Shown here piece by piece: positions 8,548 through 16,267 of a DNA stretch of 64,000 nt. Made by a program: the position numbers and the translations under genes. Source of the stretch: Bacillota bacterium (GTDB lineage Bacteria > Bacillota > Clostridia > Christensenellales > Aristaeellaceae). Each line of letters begins with the position of its first letter. Position 1 is the first letter of the stretch. The notes under the pieces were generated by a model. The model was not told the DNA's origin. It saw only the letters and a list, made by a program, of their open reading frames with translations, and did no database searches. The stretch covers positions 1 through 64,000 of the forward strand of contig JAEZTL010000008.1 of the NCBI GenBank assembly GCA_023421395.1, written 5' to 3'.

Positions 8548-8600
8548 CGCCGGAAAGCCGCGCCGCCGGCCGTTGATCACGGCGCGATTGGAACGGAAAA

Positions 8601-8637
8601 AGCCGGACGCTTCCGATTGTTTCGGAAGCGTCCGGCT
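8601..8637. terminator. Bidirectional terminator between dctM and GntR gene
   Basis: A 16-bp perfect stem (8601-8616 with 8622-8637) and a 5-nt loop. On the minus strand it is followed by a T-run (complement of ggaaaaa at about 8595-8600), so it best ends the leftward GntR transcript. It may also stop read-through from dctM. Confidence 0.8.
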
Positions 8638-8686
8638 TAAAGCATCGAGGGTTTTTTGATGTCCGGCGGCGCTGGCGCGGGGCGGT

Positions 8687-9394
8687 TCAGTCCCGCTTCA
8701 TCGTGAGCTCGGCCATGTCGTTGCTGGCGGTTCTCAGGTGTTCGCGCATGGTTCGGGCCGCCGCCTTGACATCGTGGGCGCGCAGGTACCCGAGCATCTC
8801 CCGGTGGGGTGCGTAGGTGTTTTTGTGCAGCCCGGGCAGCCGCATGATCGCGTAGCGGAAGACCATCATCTGCTTTTGAATGTAGTCGTTGATCTCGATC
8901 ATGAAGCGGTTGTGGGTCTCCTCAAACAGCACGTGGTGGAATTCCTGATCCAATTCGGCCAGGCGGCGGTAGTTTTCGGCGTTGCCCATCAGGGTGGAGA
9001 ATTCTTCAATGTTGCGCGCGAGGGCGGCCAGCGCGCGGTCGCTGATCGTCGCCGCGATGGACTCGACGGCGTGTACCTCCAGGCAGGCGCGCACGTCCAC
9101 CAGGTCCATGTAGCGCACCTTCTGCTCGTCAAACCAGCGCATCCCCACATCGCCGTCGCCGGCGACGAGCGGGCTGGAAACGAAGGCGCCCCGCCCGGGC
9201 TTGATGGTGATGTATCCGCGCGCCTGCAAGATCCGGTATGCCTCGCGCAGCGACGAGCGGGCCACGCTCAGCTTTGTGCAAAGCTCGTATTCGGTGGGAA
9301 GCTTGCTGTCAAAGCTCAGCCCTTCCGTGCGAATCAAATCGATGAGGCGCTCGACAATCTGGTTTACCACCGATGCGTGCTTGATTGGTTCCAT
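8687..9394 (-). CDS. GntR-family regulator, FadR (FCD) subfamily
   Basis: 235 residues. An N-terminal winged helix carries LPTEYELCTKLSVARSSLREA and GYITIKPGRGAFVS. The C-terminal all-helical FCD ligand-binding domain shows the metal/ligand residues typical of the fold (DLVDVRACLEVHAVE, ELDQEFHHVLFEETHN, HREMLGYLRAHD). Such proteins usually sense the acid that the controlled operon degrades. It converges with the TRAP operon. GTCTGAC in its own leader matches the operators at the divergent promoters at 4.4-4.6 kb, so it is inferred to repress those operons and itself. Confidence 0.92.
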   Translation of the reverse strand: MEPIKHASVVNQIVERLIDLIRTEGLSFDSKLPTEYELCTKLSVARSSLREAYRILQARGYITIKPGRGAFVSSPLVAGDGDVGMRWFDEQKVRYMDLVDVRACLEVHAVESIAATISDRALAALARNIEEFSTLMGNAENYRRLAELDQEFHHVLFEETHNRFMIEINDYIQKQMMVFRYAIMRLPGLHKNTYAPHREMLGYLRAHDVKAAARTMREHLRTASNDMAELTMKRD

Positions 9395-9425
9395 CGCTCA
9401 TCCTCTGCTTCCCAATGGTCGTTTG

Positions 9426-9432
9426 GTCTGAC
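9426..9432. promoter_or_regulatory. Autoregulatory GntR operator O3
   Basis: On the minus strand atgatgtcagaccaaac, sharing GTCAGAC with O1 and O2. It lies 15-21 nt downstream of the -10 box of the GntR gene's promoter, within the untranslated leader. Confidence 0.65.
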
Positions 9433-9446
9433 ATCATATTATCGTA

Positions 9447-9455
9447 ATTATACCA
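9447..9455 (-). promoter_or_regulatory. Extended -10 promoter of GntR gene
   Basis: The minus strand reads TGgTATAAT, a consensus -10 with the TGn extension. The hexamer 17 nt upstream (TTTTCA) is a poor -35, which the extension can offset. Confidence 0.65.
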
Positions 9456-9514
9456 CAGCCGCAAAACCATGAAAAGAATAGGGCGTTAATTTTCTGCCGT
9501 GTCGGACAGCGATG

Positions 9515-9562
9515 TTCCACCCTTCGCCCGGGCGGCCACGGCCGCCCGGGCGAAGGGTGGAA
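9515..9562. terminator. Very long hairpin, 22-bp perfect stem
   Basis: Arms 9515-9536 and 9541-9562 are perfectly complementary with a cacg loop and very GC-rich. No T-run follows. It stands between the GntR promoter and the terminator of the next leftward operon and probably insulates the two. Confidence 0.7.
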
Positions 9563-9578
9563 TCGTTTCCCTCTGAGC

Positions 9579-9616
9579 AAAAACGCCGCCGCCCCGCAAG
9601 GGGCGGCGGCGTTTTT
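9579..9616. terminator. Intrinsic terminator, A-tract/stem/T-tract
   Basis: A 17-bp stem with a gcaa loop; the stem ends are five A and five T, so it works in both directions. It lies 28 nt beyond the stop codon of the leftward UroD-like gene and ends that operon. Confidence 0.88.
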
Positions 9617-9644
9617 GATTTGGGCGCGGGGCGCTCGCGGCGCG

Positions 9645-10706
9645 TCAGGCCGTCCAGTATTTCTCGGCGTGGTTCATCAGGTGGTCCGCATCGGCTTCGC
9701 CCATCACCGGATAGACGAAATAGAGGTGGGATTTGCCGTAGCGCTCAATGAGGCTTTCGCAGCTTCGGATCCATTCGTCGACGCCGCCGTCGTAAATTTG
9801 CAGCCAGAGGCTTTTGCCGGCCTTGGTGGCCGCGTCGTAGATGGGCCGCCAGCGCGGGCAGCCGCCGTCGGGGTGGCCCGCGCCGCAGGTCCATTGCAGC
9901 GCGTCCAGATCCTCCAGTTCCATGATGGCGGGCACGTGGCGGATGGCATCCGGCCCGTCCAGATGGTAGAGCGAGTGGTCCAGCCGGGCCACCTGCTTTT
10001 TCAGCGAGGGCTGTATGAATTCCCGGTACTGCTCCGGCGAGATCATTGCGGAGAAATCGCATTGCACCTTGGCGACGCGGCCGCGCCCCATGATGTGAAA
10101 CGCGGTGTAGCTGCTGACGCCGTCCGGGTCCTTCAGAAGGTCGTACAACCGGTCGTAGTACGCAAAGTAGGCGTTGTCGATCTCGTGGATGCGCCCGGCG
10201 ACCAGTTCCGGATCGTCCATCAGGTCGAAGAGGGATTGCTGCACCCCGCGCATGGCGGAGTAAATGTCGATGTTTTCGATCAGGTCCGGGATGTCCACGC
10301 GGAAGCGGCCGCGGGCCCCCGCCTGGACGGCCTTCAAAAGGTCCACGTGATGCCGCCACCACCGGTTGTCCGGATCAAAGCGCAGCGGAGGGTACGCCTC
10401 CAGGTCCTCGATGCACTCCTTGTACCAGACGGTTTCCCAGGTGAATACCGGCTCCGCGCCCAGGTACAGCGCGAGGGAGCCCGGCCCAAGATCGCACCGG
10501 ATGGAGTTGAAGGCGTCGCCCAGGAAGCGGTCGTTTACGGTGGTGAAAAGGTGTCGCCTGAGCAGTTCGTCCGGGTCGGCGTGGTAGATTTCCGGCGTCG
10601 CCGGGCGCGGCGCGGTCCTCTCCTCGGGGCGCGCGACCACGTACATCAGCGGGCGTCCGGACAGCTCACCCCGCCACCAGGCCTCGTACCGGTCAATCAG
10701 CTTCAT
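9645..10706 (-). CDS. Uroporphyrinogen decarboxylase-like (UroD/MtaA family) protein
   Basis: 353 residues. Related to the URO-D superfamily, which includes heme-pathway UroD and corrinoid-linked methyltransferases MtaA/CmuA. Seen: LDHSLYHLDGPDAIRHV and LQWTCGAGHPDGG near the C-terminal half, typical of the uncharacterised URO-D paralogues found in Firmicute sugar clusters. The N-terminus (MKLIDRYEAWWRGEL) differs from true heme-pathway UroD, and no other heme or corrinoid genes are present, so heme synthesis is unlikely. The start at 10706 follows gggaggaacgc and overlaps the stop of the upstream DapA-like gene (ATGA), so the two are translationally coupled. Function unknown. Confidence 0.8.
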   Translation of the reverse strand: MKLIDRYEAWWRGELSGRPLMYVVARPEERTAPRPATPEIYHADPDELLRRHLFTTVNDRFLGDAFNSIRCDLGPGSLALYLGAEPVFTWETVWYKECIEDLEAYPPLRFDPDNRWWRHHVDLLKAVQAGARGRFRVDIPDLIENIDIYSAMRGVQQSLFDLMDDPELVAGRIHEIDNAYFAYYDRLYDLLKDPDGVSSYTAFHIMGRGRVAKVQCDFSAMISPEQYREFIQPSLKKQVARLDHSLYHLDGPDAIRHVPAIMELEDLDALQWTCGAGHPDGGCPRWRPIYDAATKAGKSLWLQIYDGGVDEWIRSCESLIERYGKSHLYFVYPVMGEADADHLMNHAEKYWTA

Positions 10707-11602
10707 GCGTTCCTCCCAATTATCTCCCGGCGGACAAAGTCGCAGATCGCCTCGCGCGTCTCTGCGGAAAGCGGCAGGCACGGCGGGCGCGTCGCGGGCG
10801 ACATACCCTCCACAAGGTTCGAGACCGCCACCTTGATCGCCTGGATAAAGGGCGTGGTCATGGCGTAGAGCGGCATCAGCGCGTTGATGCGCCGCTGTGC
10901 CCCCTCGGCCGCGTCAAAGTCCCGGTTTTGATAGGCGTCAAGCAGCGCCCGGAACACGTCCGGCGCCAGGTTGTTCATACCCGAAATGACGCCGCTGCCG
11001 CCGCCCATCAGATTGACCAGCGCGTATTCGTCGTAGCCGGAGTAGATTTCAAAGTCCGGCCGGGCGGGCAGCACGGAGGCAAACAGCGCGCGGGTATGGC
11101 TGATGGTGTCCACCGTGTCCTTGATGCCCACGATGCCGGGCAGCTTCGACAGCTTTTCCACCGTCTCCGGCGCGATCGAAACGCCCGTCCGGTCGGGAAA
11201 GTTGTATAGGATGACGGGCAGGATGCCCTCCTTTTCCACCGCCGAGAAGTACTCGTACAGGCAGGCCTGGTCGCCGCCGATATAGTAGGGAGAGACCAGC
11301 ACCGTGGCGTCGGCGCCCCAATCGCGGGCGGCCGCCATCAGCTCGAGGGTCTGTGAAAAAACGGTATCCCCGGTGCCGACCATCACGCGGACGCGGCCCG
11401 CCGTCCGGCGGATGGCGAACTGCAGAAATTCGCGGCGCTCCGCCAGTGAGAGGCTATAGAATTCCCCGATGCTGCCAAGAAACAGGATGCCGCCCGCCCC
11501 GAGCGCGATCAGCCGCTCGATCTGCGCGGCGGCCGCGGAATAGTCGATGGTCAGGTCCTCGTGAAAGGGGGTGATCATCGGACAGATCATGGTGCGTTCC
11601 AA
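10703..11602 (-). CDS. DapA-family aldolase/lyase (third copy)
   Basis: 299 residues from a TTG start, chosen because gaggagggtataat lies just upstream; ATG at 11590 is the alternative. DHDPS-superfamily marks are MICPMITPF, LGSIGEFYSL (in place of GTTGE), YNFPDRTG with the catalytic Tyr, and Lys in IVGIKDTVD. The substitution in the carboxylate-binding loop points away from dihydrodipicolinate synthesis and towards N-acetylneuraminate- or keto-deoxy-acid-type lyases. It forms a two-gene leftward operon with the UroD-like gene, divergent from an ABC transporter. Confidence 0.88.
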   Translation of the reverse strand: MERTMICPMITPFHEDLTIDYSAAAAQIERLIALGAGGILFLGSIGEFYSLSLAERREFLQFAIRRTAGRVRVMVGTGDTVFSQTLELMAAARDWGADATVLVSPYYIGGDQACLYEYFSAVEKEGILPVILYNFPDRTGVSIAPETVEKLSKLPGIVGIKDTVDTISHTRALFASVLPARPDFEIYSGYDEYALVNLMGGGSGVISGMNNLAPDVFRALLDAYQNRDFDAAEGAQRRINALMPLYAMTTPFIQAIKVAVSNLVEGMSPATRPPCLPLSAETREAICDFVRREIIGRNA

Positions 11603-11633
11603 ATTATACCCTCCTCGTCGTCGCCTGCAACCC

Positions 11634-11662
11634 ATTGTACCCGGGGCCTTTGGGGCTGTCAA
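11634..11662 (-). promoter_or_regulatory. Leftward promoter of DapA-like/UroD-like operon
   Basis: On the minus strand TTGACA (11657-11662), a 17-nt spacer and TACAAT (11634-11639). Confidence 0.78.
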
Positions 11663-11745
11663 TGGCCCGGGAGGGCGCGGGGCTGCACTTTGTCGAATAG
11701 TGTAAAAGCTTCATCGATTATCTAAAACATTGTCGGCGGAATGCG

Positions 11746-11754
11746 TGATATAAT
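11746..11754 (+). promoter_or_regulatory. Extended -10 promoter of ABC transporter operon
   Basis: TGaTATAAT is a consensus -10 with the TG extension. No good -35 hexamer is found 16-18 nt upstream, which suggests dependence on an activator; the YesN-type regulator encoded at the end of the operon is an obvious candidate. Confidence 0.6.
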
Positions 11755-11828
11755 GCTCATGGAATCAGGTAAATCGCTGAAAGCTTCGGGCTCGGCCGTT
11801 AGCCCGGCGCGTTGGGAGGAGTCGCTCC

Positions 11829-12758
11829 TTGGCACAGACGAGAGCTTCCAGAAAGAACGGGCCCCACGCTTTGACCGGGCTGCGGGCGGGCGCCGCGCCC
11901 TACCTCATGCTGCTGCCCGCCATGGGCGTCATCGCGGCGTTCATGTTCTATCCGATTATTAACACGCTCTGGCTGAGCTTCCAGAACCACGTGCTGACCA
12001 ACCGGATGGCGTGGGGTTTCGCCGGCCTTGACAACTTCGCGCGGCTGATGGACGACGCGATTTTTTGGAAGGCGCTGAAGAACACCGCCGTGTGGACGGT
12101 GATCAACGTGGCGCTGCAGACGCTCCTGGGCCTTCTGGTGGCGCTGATGCTCAACCGCCCCTTCAAGGGCCGCGGCCTCGTCCGGGCGCTTGCGTTTTCG
12201 CCGTGGGCGGTGGGCGGCATCCTGGTGGCGCTGATCTGGGGCTTCATGATGAGCGAGAGCGTCGGCGTGATCAACGACGTTTTGCTGCGGCTGAGGCTGG
12301 TCAGCGGCCGCATTTCCTGGTTTTCCAGCGAGCGGATGGCCATGTCGGCGGTCGTCGTGGCCAACACGTGGCGCGGCATCCCGTTTTTTGCCATCAGCAT
12401 CCTGTCGTCGCTGCAGACCATCCCCGGCGAGATCTATGAATCCGCGGAGGTGGACGGCGCGGGCGTAGCCGGACGGTTCTTCCACATCACGCTGCCGCTG
12501 ATCAAGGATACGCTGGTGCTGACGACGCTTTTGCGCACGATCTGGACCTTCAACGTGATCGACATCATCTACGGCATGACCCGGGGCGGCCCCAACTTTG
12601 CGACGCTGACCGTGCCCACCTACATCATGATGATCTTCGGAGATTCGCTGGACATGGGCTACGCCTCGACCGCGGCGGTCTTCATGATGGGGATCATGCT
12701 GGTGTTCTCCGCCCTGTACCTGAAGGCGGGCGCCTTCGGAAAGGAAGGGAACTACTGA
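11829..12758 (+). CDS. CUT1 ABC transporter permease (MalF/UgpA type)
   Basis: 309 residues, about six membrane helices, and the cytoplasmic loop that contacts the ATPase (YESAEVDGAGVAGRFFHITLP, an EAA loop). TTG start after gggaggagtcgctcc. First gene of a rightward transporter operon in which the second permease and the binding protein follow. No ATPase gene is present, so a shared MsmX-type ATPase elsewhere is expected. Confidence 0.93.
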   Translation: MAQTRASRKNGPHALTGLRAGAAPYLMLLPAMGVIAAFMFYPIINTLWLSFQNHVLTNRMAWGFAGLDNFARLMDDAIFWKALKNTAVWTVINVALQTLLGLLVALMLNRPFKGRGLVRALAFSPWAVGGILVALIWGFMMSESVGVINDVLLRLRLVSGRISWFSSERMAMSAVVVANTWRGIPFFAISILSSLQTIPGEIYESAEVDGAGVAGRFFHITLPLIKDTLVLTTLLRTIWTFNVIDIIYGMTRGGPNFATLTVPTYIMMIFGDSLDMGYASTAAVFMMGIMLVFSALYLKAGAFGKEGNY

Positions 12759-13594
12759 TGGCCGTGCGCAAAAAAGTCCTTCGGGCGCTGACGCTTCAGC
12801 TTCCGCTGACGCTCTTCCTTCTGGTCACACTGTTCCCCTTCTACTGGATTCTGGTCACCTCCTTCAAGGAGGAGAGCACCATTCTCCAGCGCGCCATCGA
12901 GTACTGGCCGCGCGCCTTTACGCTGGACAACTACCGGATGATGCTCTCCGACGGCGGATTCGACCGCTACTTCGCCAACAGCCTCTTCGCCGCACTGACC
13001 ACCACCGCGCTGGTGATGGCGATGGCGTCGCTGGGCGGGTACGCCCTCGCGCGCTACCGCTACAAGGGAAAGGGCGTCACCATGGCGATCCTGCTGCTCA
13101 CCCAGATGCTGCCCGGCGTGGTCATCCTGGTGCCGCTTTTTGAGATTTTCAACAAGCTCCGGCTGATCAACAACCTCTTTTCGCTGACGATCACCTACAC
13201 GACGATCAACCTGCCCTTCTGCATGATTACGATGAGCGGCTTCTTTGCCAGCATTCCGCCGACGCTGGAGGAGGCGGCCCGCATCGACGGCTGCTCGATG
13301 GTGGGCGCGATCATCCGGGTGGTGCTGCCCACGATCCTGCCCGGGCTGATCGCCACCGGCGCTTTCGCCTTTGTCAACGGCTGGAACGAATTTGTGTTCG
13401 CGCTCAACTTCATCAACGACTCCAAGATGTTCACGCTGCCCATAGGCCTCAGCATGATGAAGGGAGAATTTACGGTCAACTACGGCGGACTCGCCGCAGG
13501 CTGCATCATCGCGTTGATCCCGGTTCTGGCGCTCTTTGCCTATATCCAGAAATACCTAGTGAGCGGACTGGCCGCCGGAGCCGTCAAAGGCTGA
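12758..13594 (+). CDS. CUT1 ABC transporter permease (MalG/UgpE type)
   Basis: 278 residues, six helices, EAA loop LEEAARIDGCSMVGAIIRVVLP and the MalG-type ending YLVSGLAAGAVKG. The start codon overlaps the stop of the preceding permease, so translation is coupled. Pairs with it to form the membrane channel for a sugar or oligosaccharide. Confidence 0.94.
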   Translation: MAVRKKVLRALTLQLPLTLFLLVTLFPFYWILVTSFKEESTILQRAIEYWPRAFTLDNYRMMLSDGGFDRYFANSLFAALTTTALVMAMASLGGYALARYRYKGKGVTMAILLLTQMLPGVVILVPLFEIFNKLRLINNLFSLTITYTTINLPFCMITMSGFFASIPPTLEEAARIDGCSMVGAIIRVVLPTILPGLIATGAFAFVNGWNEFVFALNFINDSKMFTLPIGLSMMKGEFTVNYGGLAAGCIIALIPVLALFAYIQKYLVSGLAAGAVKG

Positions 13595-13629
13595 GGAGGC
13601 TGTCATAAGAAAAGATGGAGGTACTGTCG

Positions 13630-14928
13630 ATGAAGAAGTTTTCCCGGTTGCTCTCGCTGATGCTCTGCCTTATGCTGGTTTTCTCCCTCGCGTCCGTCGC
13701 GTCAGCTGAGGGCAAGACCAACATTGTCTTCTGGTACCACGACGGCAACCCCACGTCCAACCCGATCTTCGAGGAGCTGATCAAGCGATTTGAAGCGGCC
13801 AACCCGCAGTACACGGTGGAGTACGTGCCGCTGCCCAACGATTCCTACCTGCAGAAGTACAATACCGCCATCGCCACCAACACCATGCCCGACGTGATTA
13901 CCTTCCGTGACGCGGACGCCTCCTCCCTCATCAACCAGGGCGCGCTGCTGAATCTGGACGACGCCTTTGGCGCCTGGACGGAGAAGGATCAGATCACGTC
14001 CGCGTGCATGGACGTGGTGCGCTCGGTCGCTCCGGACGGCGGCCTGTACGGCATGCCCGTCTACATCACGATGGACATCTCCTGGTACAACAAGACGCTG
14101 ATGGACGCGGCGGGCATCACGCCGCCCAAGACCATTTCCGAATTCCTCTCCCTGTGCGAGCAGTACGCCAAGCCCGACCAGGGCACCTACTTCTATTCGC
14201 TGCGCGGCGGCGCGGGCTCGCTGGAGAACATGCTGGACTTCATCCTGACCTACGCGGGCGACAGCCGCCTCTTTGACGACGCGGGCAACTGCCTTCTGAA
14301 CAGCGACAAGTGCGTCGAGGGCCTGGAGAAGTACGCCGGCATCTACTGGAACAACTGGACCAGCAAGGACTCCGTCACCAACAGCTTCAAGGAAATGGTC
14401 GCCGAGTTCGGCGCCGGCACCAGCATGTACCTCAACCACAACTCCTCGTCGCTGCCCAACCACAAGAGCAACCTGGGCGAAGGCAACTTCGGCAACGTGA
14501 CCTCGCCCGCCAACGACGAGACCGGCGCGGTCTGCACCAAGGGCCTGTCCTTCGTGGGCTTCTCCGTGATGGCCGGCGCTCAGAATCCCGAAGGCGCCAC
14601 CGAGTTCGTGAAATACCTGGCGTCCGCCGACGCCGCCAGCTACCTGTGCCAGATGGAGGGCCGTATCCCGGTCAACACCGGCGTCTACGACGACCAGTGG
14701 TATCTGGACGATCCCTACATCAAGGTGTACGGCGAGATCATGGCGTCCGACAAAACCCAGTACATCATCCACCCCATCTGGCTGCCCACCTGGAGCGAGT
14801 TCCGAAGCCGTGTGCAGGAGCCCGCGCTGCAGGCCGTGCTGCTCAAGGAAAAGAGCGCCAAGGACGCGCTGGACGAGATGGCCGCCTACCTGACCAAGGC
14901 CCAGAAGGAATACCTGGCATCCAAGTGA
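13630..14928 (+). CDS. CUT1 ABC transporter sugar-binding protein
   Basis: 432 residues. Signal peptide MKKFSRLLSLMLCLMLVF with an ASA-E cleavage site and no lipobox. The mature part begins TNIVFWYHDGNPTSNPIFEE, typical of family 1 solute-binding proteins for oligosaccharides. The start was set at the ATG following gatggaggtactgtcg; an ATG 15 nt upstream has no ribosome binding site. It feeds the two permeases encoded just before. Confidence 0.92.
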   Translation: MKKFSRLLSLMLCLMLVFSLASVASAEGKTNIVFWYHDGNPTSNPIFEELIKRFEAANPQYTVEYVPLPNDSYLQKYNTAIATNTMPDVITFRDADASSLINQGALLNLDDAFGAWTEKDQITSACMDVVRSVAPDGGLYGMPVYITMDISWYNKTLMDAAGITPPKTISEFLSLCEQYAKPDQGTYFYSLRGGAGSLENMLDFILTYAGDSRLFDDAGNCLLNSDKCVEGLEKYAGIYWNNWTSKDSVTNSFKEMVAEFGAGTSMYLNHNSSSLPNHKSNLGEGNFGNVTSPANDETGAVCTKGLSFVGFSVMAGAQNPEGATEFVKYLASADAASYLCQMEGRIPVNTGVYDDQWYLDDPYIKVYGEIMASDKTQYIIHPIWLPTWSEFRSRVQEPALQAVLLKEKSAKDALDEMAAYLTKAQKEYLASK

Positions 14929-14952
14929 CGCGGCGCCGAAACAACTGAATGT

Positions 14953-14978
14953 CGGGCGGGGACGTTTGTCCCCGCCCG
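14953..14978 (+). repeat. Intercistronic hairpin after sugar-binding protein gene
   Basis: Arms cgggcggggac and its complement (11 bp) with a gttt loop, 25 nt after the stop codon and before the enolase-superfamily gene. No T-run, so it is probably an mRNA stabiliser or partial attenuator. Confidence 0.68.
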
Positions 14979-15004
14979 CGCCCACGAATATGGAGGGGTA
15001 ACCC

Positions 15005-16180
15005 ATGCAGGACATTTCTTCCGAACTCATGCGCTTCTCCCGCGCCGTGCTCTACGCCTTCGCGCCCATCAAGCTGCCGGTGCCGTTCCAGGACTCGACG
15101 TCCGGCCTGTTTGATTCGATCCCGCTGGAGTGCTGGCTTCAGCTTACCGATCAGGACGGCGTGACCGGCCAATGCCCCTGCTCCTACGAGATGGGCCGCA
15201 TCATCCTGCCGCTGATCATGACGGGCGAGACGCGCACCTATGACCAATGGTACAAGCGCGTCTACTGGGCCGTGCGCAACCGCGGCTTTTCCGGCGAATC
15301 CATTGTGGAGCTGGGAAGGCTGGATCTGGCGCTTCACGATATTCTCGCCAAGCGGCGCGGGCTTCCGATGCACCGTTTCTTCGGCGCGACGCGGGACTGG
15401 GTCAACGTCTATGCCAGCGGCATGGGCACGAACCTGACCTGGAAGCAGATGGTGGATGAGACGGAAGGGTTCATCCGGGACGGGTACACCACGTTCAAGA
15501 TGAAGATCGCCACGGACTTCGGGTCAAGCCTGGACCATGACCTCCGGCGCATCGCCGAGGTGCGGCGCATCATCGGCGACAAGGCGGAGCTGGCCATCGA
15601 CGCCAACCAGCTGTGGAGGGCGGACGACGCGCTTGACTTCATTCAGCGCGCGGAGGCGTTTAACCTGGCGTGGTTCGAGGAGCCGGTGCACTCCCACGAC
15701 ATCGAGGAGCTGGAGAAGCTGACGAAGGTGTGCCCGGTGGACGTGGCGATGGGCGAATCGCTGCGAAACCACTACCTGTACTACGTGTACGCGCAGGCGG
15801 GCGTGAAGCACCTGCAGCCGGTGACGTCCAACCTGGGCGGCGTGCGGGACTGGATGGCCGTGCGCGATCTGGCGGCGAAGCGCGGGCTCCGGCTCACCTC
15901 CGGCGGATTTTCGCACATCACCGCCTCCTACGTCGCCACCGCCTCGGAGGAGACCATGGTCGAATACCTCTACCCGATCATGCGCTACTTCTGGGAAGTC
16001 ATGGATCTCAGGCCGGAGGAGAGGGACGGCAAATTCCTCCTGCCCTCCGAGCCGGGCCTGTGCGTTTCGCCGGACTTCAAGGCCCTCGAGCGCATGGACA
16101 AGATCGTGTCCAAGCAGTACTTCTACCCCGACGCGCAGGCCGCCGGCGCGTTCCTGGGCCGTTACGGCGTCAAACAGTAG
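15005..16180 (+). CDS. Mandelate racemase/muconate lactonizing (enolase) superfamily enzyme
   Basis: 391 residues. Enolase-superfamily barrel with the K-x-K pair in FKMKIATD (about residues 165-167) and metal ligands at AIDANQ (about 199), WFEEPV (about 225) and MGES (about 250), which fits acid-sugar dehydratases or racemases such as L-rhamnonate or L-fuconate dehydratase. The family His-Asp dyad is not obvious; a His occurs at GGFSHITAS. ATG follows tggaggggtaaccc. Placed after a sugar transporter, it likely dehydrates or epimerises the imported acid sugar. Substrate not assignable. Confidence 0.87.
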   Translation: MQDISSELMRFSRAVLYAFAPIKLPVPFQDSTSGLFDSIPLECWLQLTDQDGVTGQCPCSYEMGRIILPLIMTGETRTYDQWYKRVYWAVRNRGFSGESIVELGRLDLALHDILAKRRGLPMHRFFGATRDWVNVYASGMGTNLTWKQMVDETEGFIRDGYTTFKMKIATDFGSSLDHDLRRIAEVRRIIGDKAELAIDANQLWRADDALDFIQRAEAFNLAWFEEPVHSHDIEELEKLTKVCPVDVAMGESLRNHYLYYVYAQAGVKHLQPVTSNLGGVRDWMAVRDLAAKRGLRLTSGGFSHITASYVATASEETMVEYLYPIMRYFWEVMDLRPEERDGKFLLPSEPGLCVSPDFKALERMDKIVSKQYFYPDAQAAGAFLGRYGVKQ

Positions 16181-16211
16181 CCGAGGGTTGCCCCGGCTCC
16201 GCGAGCGTGTT

Positions 16212-16243
16212 ATGATGGATTGGGCGACGGCCCGATCCATCAT
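16212..16243 (+). promoter_or_regulatory. Inverted repeat in leader of histidine kinase gene
   Basis: Arms atgatggattgggc (16212-16225) and gcccgatccatcat (16230-16243) pair over 14 bp with one G-U, loop gacg. It ends 9 nt before the gggaggag ribosome binding site. It could be an operator, an RNA attenuator or a 3' hairpin of the previous gene. Confidence 0.6.
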
Positions 16244-16267
16244 GGCGTCTTCGGGAGGAGTGCTCCG

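Noticed and set aside
9512..9751. 79-codon frame on the plus strand
   Set aside because: Runs through two strong hairpins and the end of the UroD-like gene; not protein-like.
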